From: Chrysophaeum taylorii
Lineage: Eukaryota > Sar > Pelagophyceae > Pelagomonadales > Pelagomonadaceae
Assembly: GCA_029834535.1 (NCBI GenBank)
Contig: JAQMWT010000246.1
Span: forward strand, 21,672-85,671
DNA: 64,000 bases
Reading direction: 5' to 3'
Shown: positions 31,962 to 41,138 of the stretch, piece by piece
How the letters are laid out: each line of letters starts with the position of its first letter
How positions within the stretch are numbered: the first letter of the stretch is position 1
Notes under the pieces: model-generated
Database searches by the model: none
What the model was told of the DNA's origin: nothing
Seen by the model: the letters and a program-made list of their open reading frames with translations, nothing else
Translations under genes and position numbers: made by a program

Positions 31962-32552
31962 TGGCGGCACAGAAAAACCTTCCCGACCCCGGGTGACAAA
32001 GGGGGTACTTACCGACTCGTCCTAGACCTCACTGAACGAGGAAAACACGGACTCGGGGTCGGGTATGCTCGCCACTCACCTTGCTCACGCTCACCAAGCC
32101 TCTCAACAAGATGGAGAGATGGAATATGATAGCAAGGATACTAGTATTAGGGTCGGATAAGAAAGTTCGTACGAGCCGTTAACTATGTTTCAGTTTGTAC
32201 TAAGACATACTCAACGGATCGCTGAGCTATGTTCATTTGTACTCAAGCAGTATGTGCCGCCACGCCGCGAGATCGTCGCGATGGAACTAGTCCCCATAGT
32301 GAAGTCGGCATCCTTTCGTCCCCTCACGCAAAAAAAGGAAAAAGCCCACGCGTTGTAGGACCCGTCGTTGCGGCGCGGGCTAGTCTCGTTTTCTTATCCG
32401 ACCCTATTACTACTACAAGAACACAGCAAGAATGCTTCTCACAAGAGAGAGGTATGATGTCACTAAGAAGATAGGGAAAGGTGTCCCGTTGAACGGGTAT
32501 CAAGCATCGAGAGAGAGAGGGTAAGCCTTAGAGATCAGGAGTTGCCACCACA
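31962..32552 (-). repeat. 3' LTR with nested MITE
   Basis: Matches 40821-41131 once the MITE and its TATTA duplication are removed; there is also a ~22-bp difference near 32098-32120. The ends read TGGCGGC...CCACA on the plus strand, so TG...CA in element orientation. Confidence 0.9.
32150..32404 (+). mobile_element. MITE, copy 2, inserted in the LTR
   Basis: 255 bp with 15-bp terminal inverted repeats (GGGTCGGATAAGAAA). It is flanked by TATTA at 32145-32149 and 32405-32409. The other LTR has GATACTACAAGAACAC at the equivalent place, that is, the empty site. Confidence 0.95.
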
Positions 32553-32582
32553 AGACTCCCCTGGTGAGAACACGAGCTGCCC

Positions 32583-33080
32583 TCAGCGAGTCCGGCGAGA
32601 AGCACGAGCCTGGGCTGAATGAGCGTCTCGGGAACGAATCTTCTTGTAGACACGTTCAACGACAGGTTCAGGAACGCGTCCACCACGCAAAGTGAACTTA
32701 GGAATCAACACATCGATCTCATGCAGGTCGAAGTCGGTGACACAAGGAGTGGAACTGTTGTTGACCTTGGTCTTGTCGGTGAAACTGCGACCGTCCACGT
32801 CCTTGTATTCCGGCTTAAGCTCGCGAGTAGAGAGATGTGAAGTAGGCTTGTAATAAGAAACTTTGTCATGGGGACCGAGATCAGCATAGAAATGCAGAGC
32901 GACTCGATCATTCACAAAATCATAGAGTTCATAAACTTCAGCGACATAAATCTTCTTTCGCCAATCGGACCGTTTATTATCCGGAATCCGAAAGATAACG
33001 AACTTACCATGCTTGTAATCATCCCGAAAGGTCTCCTTGGGCTTGGGCACAGCTCGATCGACCACTGGAGAAACCATCAC
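32583..33080 (-). CDS. Retrotransposon C-terminal extension after integrase
   Basis: An open frame of about 165 residues following the integrase GPY/F-like segment on the same strand. It contains HGKFVIFRIPDNKRSDWRKK and YVAEVYELYDFVNDRVALHF, a beta-rich pattern reminiscent of chromo/Tudor-like barrels found at the C-terminus of some gypsy integrases, followed by a basic tail. The domain identity is a guess. It is probably the end of pol, separated from the main frame by a stop or frameshift. Confidence 0.5.
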   Translation of the reverse strand: MMVSPVVDRAVPKPKETFRDDYKHGKFVIFRIPDNKRSDWRKKIYVAEVYELYDFVNDRVALHFYADLGPHDKVSYYKPTSHLSTRELKPEYKDVDGRSFTDKTKVNNSSTPCVTDFDLHEIDVLIPKFTLRGGRVPEPVVERVYKKIRSRDAHSAQARASRRTR

Positions 33081-33143
33081 AGGGGTGATCTGGCTAACAT
33101 GAACACAACGGCGTTCGGGAGGAGAATCAAGAGACTCAATCCT

Positions 33144-33434
33144 TTAAGTGACCGGGGACAAGCGATCCAAAATAACGAATGGACCGCGCCATTCCGGTCG
33201 AAGCTTGTTCTGAAAAAAAGGGATGTAGAGCAGAACATGTGAACCTTCTTCATACTCCACATCGACAAGGCCCGCATTATAGGCGAGACGTTGTTTAAGA
33301 AGAGCCTTCTCGAGAGCTTCGTTCACCGTAGCGGTATAGAACTTCAGCCTCTCGCGAGTCTCTGCCACAACATCGGAGCGAGTTTTCGGCAGGCGGCGGA
33401 CATCAAGATCCATGATCGTGTAATCGGTTGGCAA
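33144..33434 (-). pseudogene. Integrase C-terminal (GPY/F-like) segment
   Basis: About 96 residues with a helical YTATVNEALEKALLKQRLAY part and the RPEWRGPFVILDRLSP motif, which fits the GPY/F module of gypsy integrases. Its frame differs from the neighbouring integrase pieces, so pol is interrupted here. Confidence 0.7.
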
Positions 33435-33439
33435 TAAAG

Positions 33440-33769
33440 GCTACCGGTTAAGACGAAGCATGAAAGGTGAGATTTGAGTCCCCGGAATAAACTTACGATT
33501 GTAACAGAAAGCAATGTACTCCGCGAATTCGGGCCATTCCGTGATCTTGCGGTTTTAAAGGCACGCACGGAGGAAAGCCTTGATAAAGCGGTTGACCCTT
33601 TCAGCAGGATTAGCCTGAGCATGATACGGAATCGTGGTACAATACCGAACATTGAAAAGATGACAAAACTCTTCCATCAACTTGTTGACGAACTCTTTCC
33701 CATTGTCGGTACGAATCCTCTGAGGTAGATAACCTTTGAGTAATATATTCGCGACAAAAGACTCGAGGA
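33440..33769 (-). pseudogene. Integrase catalytic core, second half
   Basis: In one minus frame, RIRTDNGKEF carries the second catalytic Asp and PYHAQANPAERVNRFIKAF the Glu of the D,D(35)E triad. A stop codon follows (after ...FLRACL), near 33556. Together with the first half at 33770-34150 this makes a complete but frame-broken catalytic core. Confidence 0.75.
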
Positions 33770-35152
33770 TTACTCGAGGATTGACTCAGCAGTCTTATGG
33801 TGTAGTGCGTCAAGAATCAAGAAATGAGAAAATGGATCAAAAAAGACGATGAGATATGTCTCGGGACCAGCACTGGGCAAAGGTCCAAACAAATCCATAC
33901 AAAGGACGACACAATCACCATCATACACCGGTTGCTGAAGCAGACCTGCTCGCTTTGGTTCAGGCGTACGAGCTTTCTTGCACACTATGCAACCAGCAAT
34001 GTAAGCACCCACCTCATTAGACATATGGGGCCACCAAAAACGTTCAAGTATCGACTGCACTGTACTTTGACGACCCATATGACCACCGTTGAGAGGTGTG
34101 TCATGGTACAATCGGATGATGCGCGTCCGTAAAGTTCGGGGTGCGACTATCATCGGGTGCAAGTCGGGTGCGGCACGGTAGAGAACTCCTTTCACCACTT
34201 GATAGCGATAATTGGCTCCGTACCGACGAAGAGAATGGCCCTGAGCCACGCGATAACGAATGTCCTCGCAAGTAGCATCAGTGATCTGCTCTTTGGCTAT
34301 CTCTTCCAAAGTCAAATTATCCGGAATCTTGTCGATGTACTCTTGGTAATCATCGGCATCACGGAAAATACTAGGCTGGGTCTGCAGTCGTTGCTTCTGA
34401 CGTTGTTTCGTAGCATGAGACGTGACCAATTGCATCGGATCATCGAGGTCTTCTTTCTCTTCCTCCACAGGCAACTCAGTCGTAACAAACGACAGAATGA
34501 CATGGCACCCAGGTAAAGGTACTCCTTCATCATCAACAGAACGAGGGAGTTCTTGGCACACTAGATACGCGTGGTTCAAGGGTTCACCAAACTCGTCCGT
34601 CTCGATGACATGATCTATAGGATTGCGAGAGAGACAGTCAGGGATGCTCATTCCCGGCGACTTCCCTGGCTTGTAACCCAATTCAGGATCAAAATTGGCG
34701 AGCCGCATCGCCCATCGAGCCAACTGCCCAGACGAGTGCTTCGCCTTTCGTAAATACGTCAAGTTGCGATGATCTGTTTCAAGGATCGTCTTGTGACCTT
34801 CAATATAAGAGTGGAAATGCTCAAGAGAAAGAATAACTGCCAGTAGCTCTAGCCGGCGAGGCTCATAGTTCCGCATCTCTTTCGGCACAGCTCGGCTCCA
34901 ATACTCAATTACTCGTTCCTCTCGTGTCACCTTGCCGGTTTCGTCCTTGATTTCCACGAGCTGAAAAAGATACGCACCCAGACCATCCTTGGAAGCATCC
35001 GAGCGGATCTGAAAAGGAAGATCGTAGTCAGGATGATAAACTCCACGAGAATCCACCAAAGCTTCGATGATCTGTGGCCCATGCCTTTTGGCACTCAGGC
35101 GCCCACTCAAACTTAGCGCCTTCAAGACACAATCGCCTAAGCGGCTCCACAA
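33770..35152 (-). CDS. Retrotransposon RNase H and integrase N-terminal part
   Basis: About 460 residues. The first half is RNase H of the gypsy type: IRSDASKDGLGAYLFQ (first Asp), RRLELLAVILSLEHF (Glu), TDHRNLTYL (Asp). An acidic linker follows. The second half is the integrase zinc finger (H near HDTPLNGGHMG, C-x2-C in GCIVCKKAR) and the start of the catalytic core with VLCMDLFGPLP. The first ~40 residues after the nominal start are frame noise; the true pol frame from RT enters by a shift near 35150-35190. Confidence 0.85.
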   Translation of the reverse strand: MWSRLGDCVLKALSLSGRLSAKRHGPQIIEALVDSRGVYHPDYDLPFQIRSDASKDGLGAYLFQLVEIKDETGKVTREERVIEYWSRAVPKEMRNYEPRRLELLAVILSLEHFHSYIEGHKTILETDHRNLTYLRKAKHSSGQLARWAMRLANFDPELGYKPGKSPGMSIPDCLSRNPIDHVIETDEFGEPLNHAYLVCQELPRSVDDEGVPLPGCHVILSFVTTELPVEEEKEDLDDPMQLVTSHATKQRQKQRLQTQPSIFRDADDYQEYIDKIPDNLTLEEIAKEQITDATCEDIRYRVAQGHSLRRYGANYRYQVVKGVLYRAAPDLHPMIVAPRTLRTRIIRLYHDTPLNGGHMGRQSTVQSILERFWWPHMSNEVGAYIAGCIVCKKARTPEPKRAGLLQQPVYDGDCVVLCMDLFGPLPSAGPETYLIVFFDPFSHFLILDALHHKTAESILE

Positions 35153-35191
35153 TCTTCGAATAATGCTTCACATATCGGCGGCAATAGTTGC

Positions 35192-36445
35192 TCATACCAA
35201 TGAAAGATCGAATCTGGGTCTTCGGGGACGTTTGGGCAACGTACCGGGAATCGGCATCTGCTGCAACGCTTCTAACGTCTTGGGATTCGGCTTCAAGCCT
35301 TCCGGAGTCGAAATATGTCCCAAAAACTCGATTTCATCCTTGAGGAGGTGGAACTTCGAAGTTCGTCCACTATATCCTCGCTGTGCTAAATGGCACAACA
35401 CTTCAATCAAAACTTGTAAATGTCGATGGAGTTCATCCGATCCCATCATAATATCGTCGACAAACGCGACCAAGTCCTTATACATCCATGTGGACAAATC
35501 GCTAGCCATCTGCTTACAAAAGAGAGCTCCTGCTGTTTTTACTCCTAGAGGCAAGCGCAAGAAACTATGGGCTCCAAGTGGACTAACCATCGTAACAGCG
35601 TCCTGAGCAGCGGCGTCCAAACGTAAGTTATGATAACCCCATCGAATATCAATGCACGTCCGCCAACGGCGCATGGCAAGAAAAGCCAAAGCATCATCTT
35701 GACGAATATTCGGCCAACTGTCATTGACCAGCTGATCATTGAGCTGACGCAAGTCAACTGCAGCACGAAAAGCATTCGACGTCCCGGCCTCGGCTCCCTT
35801 CTTAGGCAGCATCAGTACAGGAAATCCCCACGGAGAGTTCGCCGGTCGGATGACTCCATCGCGACACCACTCAGTGATCTGCTTTCTGAGACACTCGAGC
35901 TTTGCTGGCGTCAACCTATAAGGCGTCATCTTGATCGGTCGTGGGTTTGCGTCTTTAAAGCGTAGAGAAACCGGTGGCGAGTCCACGGGTCTCATAATCG
36001 GATCAAAGAAAGCCCACGCGTATTGCACGCAGTGGCTCAACATCATCTTCGCATCATCATCCAGATGCGGGTTGTCGGGAATTCCTAGATCTCGAACAAC
36101 CTTTTCAACTTCTTCCTTCGTCGGAATTACGACTTTCATCGCATCATTGTCCTTGACGTGCTCGGGAATCTGCGGTAACGGTACACCGTCCGCATCGCGC
36201 GGCGCATCCTTCCATGGCACATCGAACTTTTCTTCGTATTTGAACCTCACCTCAGGGTGGCTCTTATTGATCTTTTCACCTTTGACGCGCACATTCGGCT
36301 CGCTCCTTACTTTCGGCTCCTGTTCAGGTTCAGGATCCGGCGGAACGTCCACTTTTGATTGTCGGGGGGGGCAGCAGAAAAAGCATGAGCCGTCCCCGGC
36401 GCATCTGTTGGAAGCGGAAGCATAGGAACTTCTGGCGGTTCCCAT
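35192..36445 (-). CDS. Retrotransposon reverse transcriptase
   Basis: About 390 residues of gypsy-type RT after the frame entry. Visible motifs are DGVIRPANSPWGFPVLMLPK, FRAAVDLRQLND, DIRWGYHNLRL, LPLGVKTAGALF, and the catalytic box LVAFVDDIMMGS, then FLGHISTPEGLKPNP. Both Asp of VDD are intact. The first ~25 residues of the frame overlap the methyltransferase ORF; the shift between them coincides with a run of eight G (plus strand) at 36364-36371, so it may be an indel, a sequencing artefact or programmed frameshifting. Confidence 0.92.
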   Translation of the reverse strand: MGTARSSYASASNRCAGDGSCFFCCPPRQSKVDVPPDPEPEQEPKVRSEPNVRVKGEKINKSHPEVRFKYEEKFDVPWKDAPRDADGVPLPQIPEHVKDNDAMKVVIPTKEEVEKVVRDLGIPDNPHLDDDAKMMLSHCVQYAWAFFDPIMRPVDSPPVSLRFKDANPRPIKMTPYRLTPAKLECLRKQITEWCRDGVIRPANSPWGFPVLMLPKKGAEAGTSNAFRAAVDLRQLNDQLVNDSWPNIRQDDALAFLAMRRWRTCIDIRWGYHNLRLDAAAQDAVTMVSPLGAHSFLRLPLGVKTAGALFCKQMASDLSTWMYKDLVAFVDDIMMGSDELHRHLQVLIEVLCHLAQRGYSGRTSKFHLLKDEIEFLGHISTPEGLKPNPKTLEALQQMPIPGTLPKRPRRPRFDLSLV

Positions 36446-38112
36446 TTAGTGGGATCCTGGAGATCATCCTTTGACACCCACTTAACGACACGAGTACGCG
36501 TATTTAACAGCGGAATCTCTACGTGACGAAAGGTGGTGTCGGAGATTCGCAAATACTGCTCAAAGGATCGATCTGTCGGGCTCAACGCGGTCGGCAGGAC
36601 TTCACCACTTTGGCGGAAACCTCTGGTCACGGAGTTGTGCAGATCGACTGCTAAAATCGCAAGAGTATCTGGAGGGACGACAGACGCTAAATGTTTGAAC
36701 GAATCTGTCTTAGACAAGCTAGCCCAATCATGATCCACCGGCATCGTGAGCAACTCGGCCGTCATCTTGAGAGTCAAAGGCTGAGTGTCCGAGCGATGCG
36801 GTCCCAAACGAAGAGGAACTCGCGTAACGGTGTAAGCCGTATCTGTTGCTTCTCGGGACGAGCCAAGATTATTCAGCTGGAGCAGGTGGCGTTCATGAGC
36901 ATAACCTAAAGCTGCAGCAAATTTTTGTTGCATGTTCACACATGTCTTCGGAGCCTCTTGCAAGTGCAGTGGGTGACTGGAAACCAACAATCGCACGCGA
37001 GAGCTCATCAGAGTGGGCGTGATATCATGAAAATTGACGACGTACACGTAAGGGTGTAAGCGCGCTATATACGAAATAATGGACGCCTCCTGTTCAATCA
37101 GCCACATCATGAAGCCAGCCATTTTGCACAGCTTCATCGTCCAGTTAGTGGCCGTAACACCCCTGCCAACATCTCTGGATGTCAAGTTGCAGAGTGCTGA
37201 ATGAACGCAGGGCGGAGACGCTATACACATCGACGATGACCATTCCGCTTCAGGCAAATAAGCCTTGATCAACCGGAGGGTCGAGTCATATCGTCCACAG
37301 AGCGTGTGCTGGACCACAGGTATCTTCGGAAAATTCTTCTGATGAACCTTGTTGGCAGCTGTTGACGAGTCAAGAGCAAGGACGACTCGAAACGACGTCC
37401 CGCACAACTCGTTCGCTCGTTGCAGTCCTAAAGTACTTCCTCCGGCGCCGCTGAAGAGCATCACAACCTTGCGATACGTGATCGGCACCCAGTGGACCTT
37501 TTCAAACCTTCGGCGAATCTCGCATTCTGTAACTTCTCGGCATTTCTTTTCCTCCTCGTCAGTTCGTCGGTCGAAATCGTCGTTACCGAGCGATTCTTGA
37601 CGAGAATTCTTCTTCTTATCGGCAGAAGGAGACGCCTTCTGCACTGAGCTCAAAAGCATCGGTTCGGGAGCCGCATTGCCTTGAGTAAGATGGCTTGCGA
37701 CCGAAACAGTGAATGATAGGTTAGCCTTGTTAGATTCGGCTTCACCATCCTTCGTTAAATCGTCGACCGTCTCAGCATTCAGCTCGTCATCAAAACGAAC
37801 AATATCGCCCAAAGCAAGGACTTCACCTTGAGTGATCACGGTCGGCACATCCTGGGTAGAGGATATCGCCACTCGAGCTGCGAACTTATCATGATCCTCA
37901 GGAGAAGAACACATTCCTTCGACTACCCCGAGTTGCTCGTACCCAGAAGACGTAGCAACGAAAACTTGCCCAGTTTCCACGGGCTCTGAAAGAGCGACTG
38001 GCACGCAGTAGGTGCGCCCAGGCTCGACCTTCATCGTGCGCGCAGCATATGCTATCACTTCATAGGCATCGCTGTTCAAACTTTGAGAAGGCGTAACTGG
38101 AGGGACTCCCAA
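36307..38112 (-). CDS. C5-cytosine DNA methyltransferase domain within pol
   Basis: An uninterrupted frame of about 600 residues. The first ~200 residues are the post-protease linker, with a beta-rich segment then a charged low-complexity part. From about residue 215 a complete C5 methyltransferase is visible: motif I VMLFSGAGGSTLGLQRA (AdoMet binding), motif II ALDSSTAANKVHQKNFP, motif IV SPPCVHSALCN with the catalytic PPC, motif VI WLIEQ (ENV replaced by EQE but the Glu kept), motif VIII SSRVRLLVSS (RxR), motif IX LKMTAELLTMPVDHDW and motif X SVVPPDTLAILAVDL. The target-recognition part between VIII and IX is short (about 70 residues). It lies between protease and RT, on the same strand. 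Related captures are known from a few algal and dinoflagellate retrotransposons; this looks like another. Confidence 0.82.
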   Translation of the reverse strand: MGVPPVTPSQSLNSDAYEVIAYAARTMKVEPGRTYCVPVALSEPVETGQVFVATSSGYEQLGVVEGMCSSPEDHDKFAARVAISSTQDVPTVITQGEVLALGDIVRFDDELNAETVDDLTKDGEAESNKANLSFTVSVASHLTQGNAAPEPMLLSSVQKASPSADKKKNSRQESLGNDDFDRRTDEEEKKCREVTECEIRRRFEKVHWVPITYRKVVMLFSGAGGSTLGLQRANELCGTSFRVVLALDSSTAANKVHQKNFPKIPVVQHTLCGRYDSTLRLIKAYLPEAEWSSSMCIASPPCVHSALCNLTSRDVGRGVTATNWTMKLCKMAGFMMWLIEQEASIISYIARLHPYVYVVNFHDITPTLMSSRVRLLVSSHPLHLQEAPKTCVNMQQKFAAALGYAHERHLLQLNNLGSSREATDTAYTVTRVPLRLGPHRSDTQPLTLKMTAELLTMPVDHDWASLSKTDSFKHLASVVPPDTLAILAVDLHNSVTRGFRQSGEVLPTALSPTDRSFEQYLRISDTTFRHVEIPLLNTRTRVVKWVSKDDLQDPTKWEPPEVPMLPLPTDAPGTAHAFSAAPPDNQKWTFRRILNLNRSRK

Positions 38113-38843
38113 GTCGTCGAAGCTCCCGCTCGTTTCGGCGGTGGACGCTGGAGGTCTTCAATCTTGCACAAGCGAGCGTAGACTCGGTTCTCAACTGTGT
38201 TCAGGCTTTGTTGCATCGCATGGTGCTGTTGCCCATAAACCTGAACTACCACGGGATTGCTCTCGTCATAAGTTGTTCTGAACGTCAAAATCGGAGAATC
38301 TACTCGTCGATCCTGCACCTTTAACTTCTTGCGCCCGTAAGCGACTTGTGAGCGTAGAAACACAATGCGATTTCGCGGGTAGTCCACTATGGCTCCAAAC
38401 ACCCGAATATCGCGCGCTCCCAGCAAAGATAGATGATTAGTATCGGCCACAATAGCAACAACTGGAACGGCTACGTCGTCCGCAAGCGCAATCCGCAATG
38501 CAATCCATTTGTGGATAGTCGTTTTGTTCAATCCTGATCCATACAAAGTGCGATCGACTGGAAGATCGCCCCGGTCAAGGATGATGCTATCCTTTTCCAG
38601 TTTTTCAACCATCCCACGACAAATATAAGAGACATCAGCCATTCCATCCACGCCTAAAGTCGTTGCAAACATCGGCCCGTCTCGTCGTCTATAAATGTGA
38701 CCAACTATAAACGTAAGGGTACCAGGGTCCAGGCAACCGATGGTGATGAGATCTTGCTCGATCTTTTCCCCATCGCTCGGCGACAGTGCAGTGTGATGAC
38801 ATCGTATCTCCGGTTTCGCATCGCCCGGTATCTGCATCGTCAC
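38076..38843 (-). CDS. Retropepsin-like protease region
   Basis: An open frame of about 255 residues. The middle shows an aspartic-protease pattern: LGVDGMADVSYI at the place of the usual DTGA(D)xS active site, and later LLGARDIRVFGAIVDYPRNRIVF, which fits the I-L-G-x-D and flap-to-end part of retropepsins. The active-site triplet is DGM rather than DTG/DSG, so activity is doubtful in this copy. The frame shifts near 38130 into the methyltransferase ORF (EDLQRPP, then SFDDLGVPPVTP in the next frame). Confidence 0.65.
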   Translation of the reverse strand: MTMQIPGDAKPEIRCHHTALSPSDGEKIEQDLITIGCLDPGTLTFIVGHIYRRRDGPMFATTLGVDGMADVSYICRGMVEKLEKDSIILDRGDLPVDRTLYGSGLNKTTIHKWIALRIALADDVAVPVVAIVADTNHLSLLGARDIRVFGAIVDYPRNRIVFLRSQVAYGRKKLKVQDRRVDSPILTFRTTYDESNPVVVQVYGQQHHAMQQSLNTVENRVYARLCKIEDLQRPPPKRAGASTTWESLQLRLLKV

Positions 38844-38864
38844 CGCTGCTATATCTGGCGTTCT

Positions 38865-40387
38865 TCATCTCGCCGTTGAATCTATATTGGCGCTCGCCGC
38901 TTCGGCTGCTTCCTCATTCCCCAATTTCGCTGACAACAAGTTCGGACACTTCTCAATCGGAGGCACATATATCTCCTCCTTTATCTCTTCTGGTAATCGT
39001 CGTTTCTCGTCCATCAAATCGGACATTCCCGTCAACTTCTCCTCCATCGGCGCCGCTGTGGTCTGCTCTGCTGCGACCAAAACTGTATCGGCTAGAACAT
39101 CGGCTAAAACGGCTAAAACGGTCTCGGGGGGGGGCGTAGGAAAAGAAGACGTCGTCCCCGACGTCAACTCAAAGGTCTAACGTCATCATCGTGAACTGCC
39201 CTGCAAGACATGTACATTGACGAATGGGGGGACACTGGAACCTGCGGCATGGGTTCGTCGGTCTCCGAACCTGAGTCTTCCCAGTAGTGCGGAGAATCCC
39301 AAGTAGCATCTGACATTGCTTCCACATACGATGTAGAAGGCCACCGAACGATCCGAGCGTTGGTGGTATGTTGCTCCTGTTGCAAACGATGGCTGTCGTC
39401 ACAGCGACATCGGCAACATCATCGGAGACTCCGGCAGGGCGCGCCGTCGGGTAAAAGACAACCCCCGACATTGGCGGCGCGTCGCATAAAGATTGGAACG
39501 CGAAAGTTGCGCTCGAATGTCCCGAACTATCCTGATATCTGCCTCCGTCATACTCGTCATCATAATGTCGATGACGTCGGCGCCGGCGCGAATTGCGACT
39601 AGAGCTCCGGTGACGGCAAGGACTCGGGCTGCTTTGAGCAGTATGGGCTTTTCGATCAGGGCTCTGGCTTCGATGTCGGCGCGACGATCGTCTAGAAGGC
39701 GATCGTCCGTCTCGCTGTCGTGTAGAAAACGACGTAGTATCCTTGATGCCTCTGACCTCGCTCACCATGGTCGCCATTGTGGTTCCAAGATCGGTGAGGG
39801 CCATTTGAAATTCATTAGAAGGCTCCGATCCGTGCGTGGCGTTCGCATGAGATGCATCATCACGCTTCGTCCAATCGGACCGCGATATGGGCTGCTTCTT
39901 CTGCTTACGAATTCGCTTCCACATCGCACAGTAGTAACGATCCGGATCGCGGTTGCAAACTACGCGACTTCCGTGTTCATCTTCATCATGGGTGGTCCAG
40001 AAGAACCCACAATGCGGGCACGTTCTCTTGCCCCACAAAAAAAGGATCTCGTAAGATCAGCGGATCCGTATTCCCAGACGATTTATCCGCATCTTGCTTG
40101 GCTTGACGCTCAGCTAATAGTTCATTTTCGCGACGTCTCCGCTCGAGGTCTTCACGAAGTCGACTTCGAGCTGAAGATCCGCGCTAAATGGTAACACGCT
40201 CGCCACGGTCCGGAGTCGTTGGACTCAACGGCGAAAAAATAGCAGTATCCGGAGGCACGTCAGGGGGCAAGTCAGCAACGTCGACTGCCTCGGCCTCTCT
40301 TAATTCACCTTCCTGGCGGCCTATCTCAGGGGCGGCGGGAAGAACTGGAGGAGATTCTCCCTCACGCACGTCTGCGTTTATCTCCAT
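38865..40387 (-). pseudogene. Retrotransposon gag region, fragmented
   Basis: Three frames on the minus strand: an acidic Pro-rich start (40184-40387, MEINADVREGESPP), a basic section with CPHCGFFW...VVC and RS-rich repeats (39169-40038), and an acidic Pro/Thr/Ala segment (38865-39167). The Cys/His cluster and Arg/Ser-rich region suggest nucleic-acid binding as in nucleocapsid. No classical CCHC knuckle is intact. Identification rests mainly on position between the 5' LTR and the protease. Confidence 0.5.
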
Positions 40388-40820
40388 ACTGTATCAAATA
40401 TCGATCAAGAATCTCGAAACACGTCCGGATCCGATCACTCGAAATAATTCATGTTGATTCCAACAACGCTATCTGTCGCTGTAAACACAGCACTCGCGGA
40501 ATTCCAATCCGCTGGCAATTCAAAAATGCCCGTGGGTAGCGATCCCACTCGCTAAACAGCTTCCACCGTTCAGCTATACCAAAATCAATTCCCGGGAGAA
40601 TGCGCTGCGATTTCCAACTCGCACGCGTGTTCGTCGTCACTCGGATCGTACGAACACAAACAACGTTCAAGTATATTCTCAACGCAAACCGGTCCACTGG
40701 AACTCCGTGTGCTTGATCAGGGCGCACGTACAAATCCGGACCACGTAATACAATACGTACGGTAGCACTCGCTCGTCGGCGACCGATGTAGTCGCACGAT
40801 CTCGTGTACTCCACTACGTA

Positions 40821-41131
40821 TGGCGGCACAGAAAAACCTTCCCGACCCCCGGGTGACAAAGGGGGTACTCACCGACTCGTCCTAGACCTCACTGAACGAG
40901 GAAAACACGGACTCGGGGTCGGGTATGCTCGCCACACACCTTGCTCACGCTCACCAAGCTATATGATAGCAAGGATACTACAAGAACACAACAAGAATTT
41001 CGAAAGAATGCTTCTCACAAGAGAGAGAGGTATGATGTCACTAAGAAGATAGGGAAAGGTGTCCCGTTGAACGGGTATCAAGCCTCGACACAGAGAGGGT
41101 AAGCCTTAGCGATCAGGAGTTGCTGCCACAA
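40821..41131 (-). repeat. 5' LTR of the retrotransposon
   Basis: 311 bp, the MITE-free counterpart of 31962-32552. Confidence 0.9.
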
Positions 41132-41138
41132 TATGTAT

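Larger units (their letters stand above)
31962..41131 (-). mobile_element. Ty3/gypsy-type LTR retrotransposon carrying a cytosine methyltransferase
   Basis: A 9.2-kb element transcribed right to left. Near-identical LTRs are at 40821-41131 (5') and 31962-32552 (3'), the latter lengthened by a nested MITE. The outer flanks share ATATGTA (31955-31961 and 41132-41138), so the target duplication is 5-7 bp depending on where the ends are drawn. The order 5' to 3' is gag (about 40390-38850), retropepsin-like protease, cytosine-5 methyltransferase, RT, RNase H, integrase with GPY/F-like motif, and a C-terminal extension. RT before integrase defines the Ty3/gypsy layout. A purine-rich AGGGGAGT just inside the 3' LTR is the likely polypurine tract. 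Several frame breaks show that this copy is dead or frameshift-dependent. Confidence 0.9.

Noticed and set aside
32000-32030. GTACTTACC-like U1 5' end in the LTR
   Set aside because: Only the few bases match; no U1 stem-loops or Sm site follow, and it varies between the LTRs.
31962-41131. Endogenous virus
   Set aside because: No envelope-like frame; layout and LTRs fit a retrotransposon.
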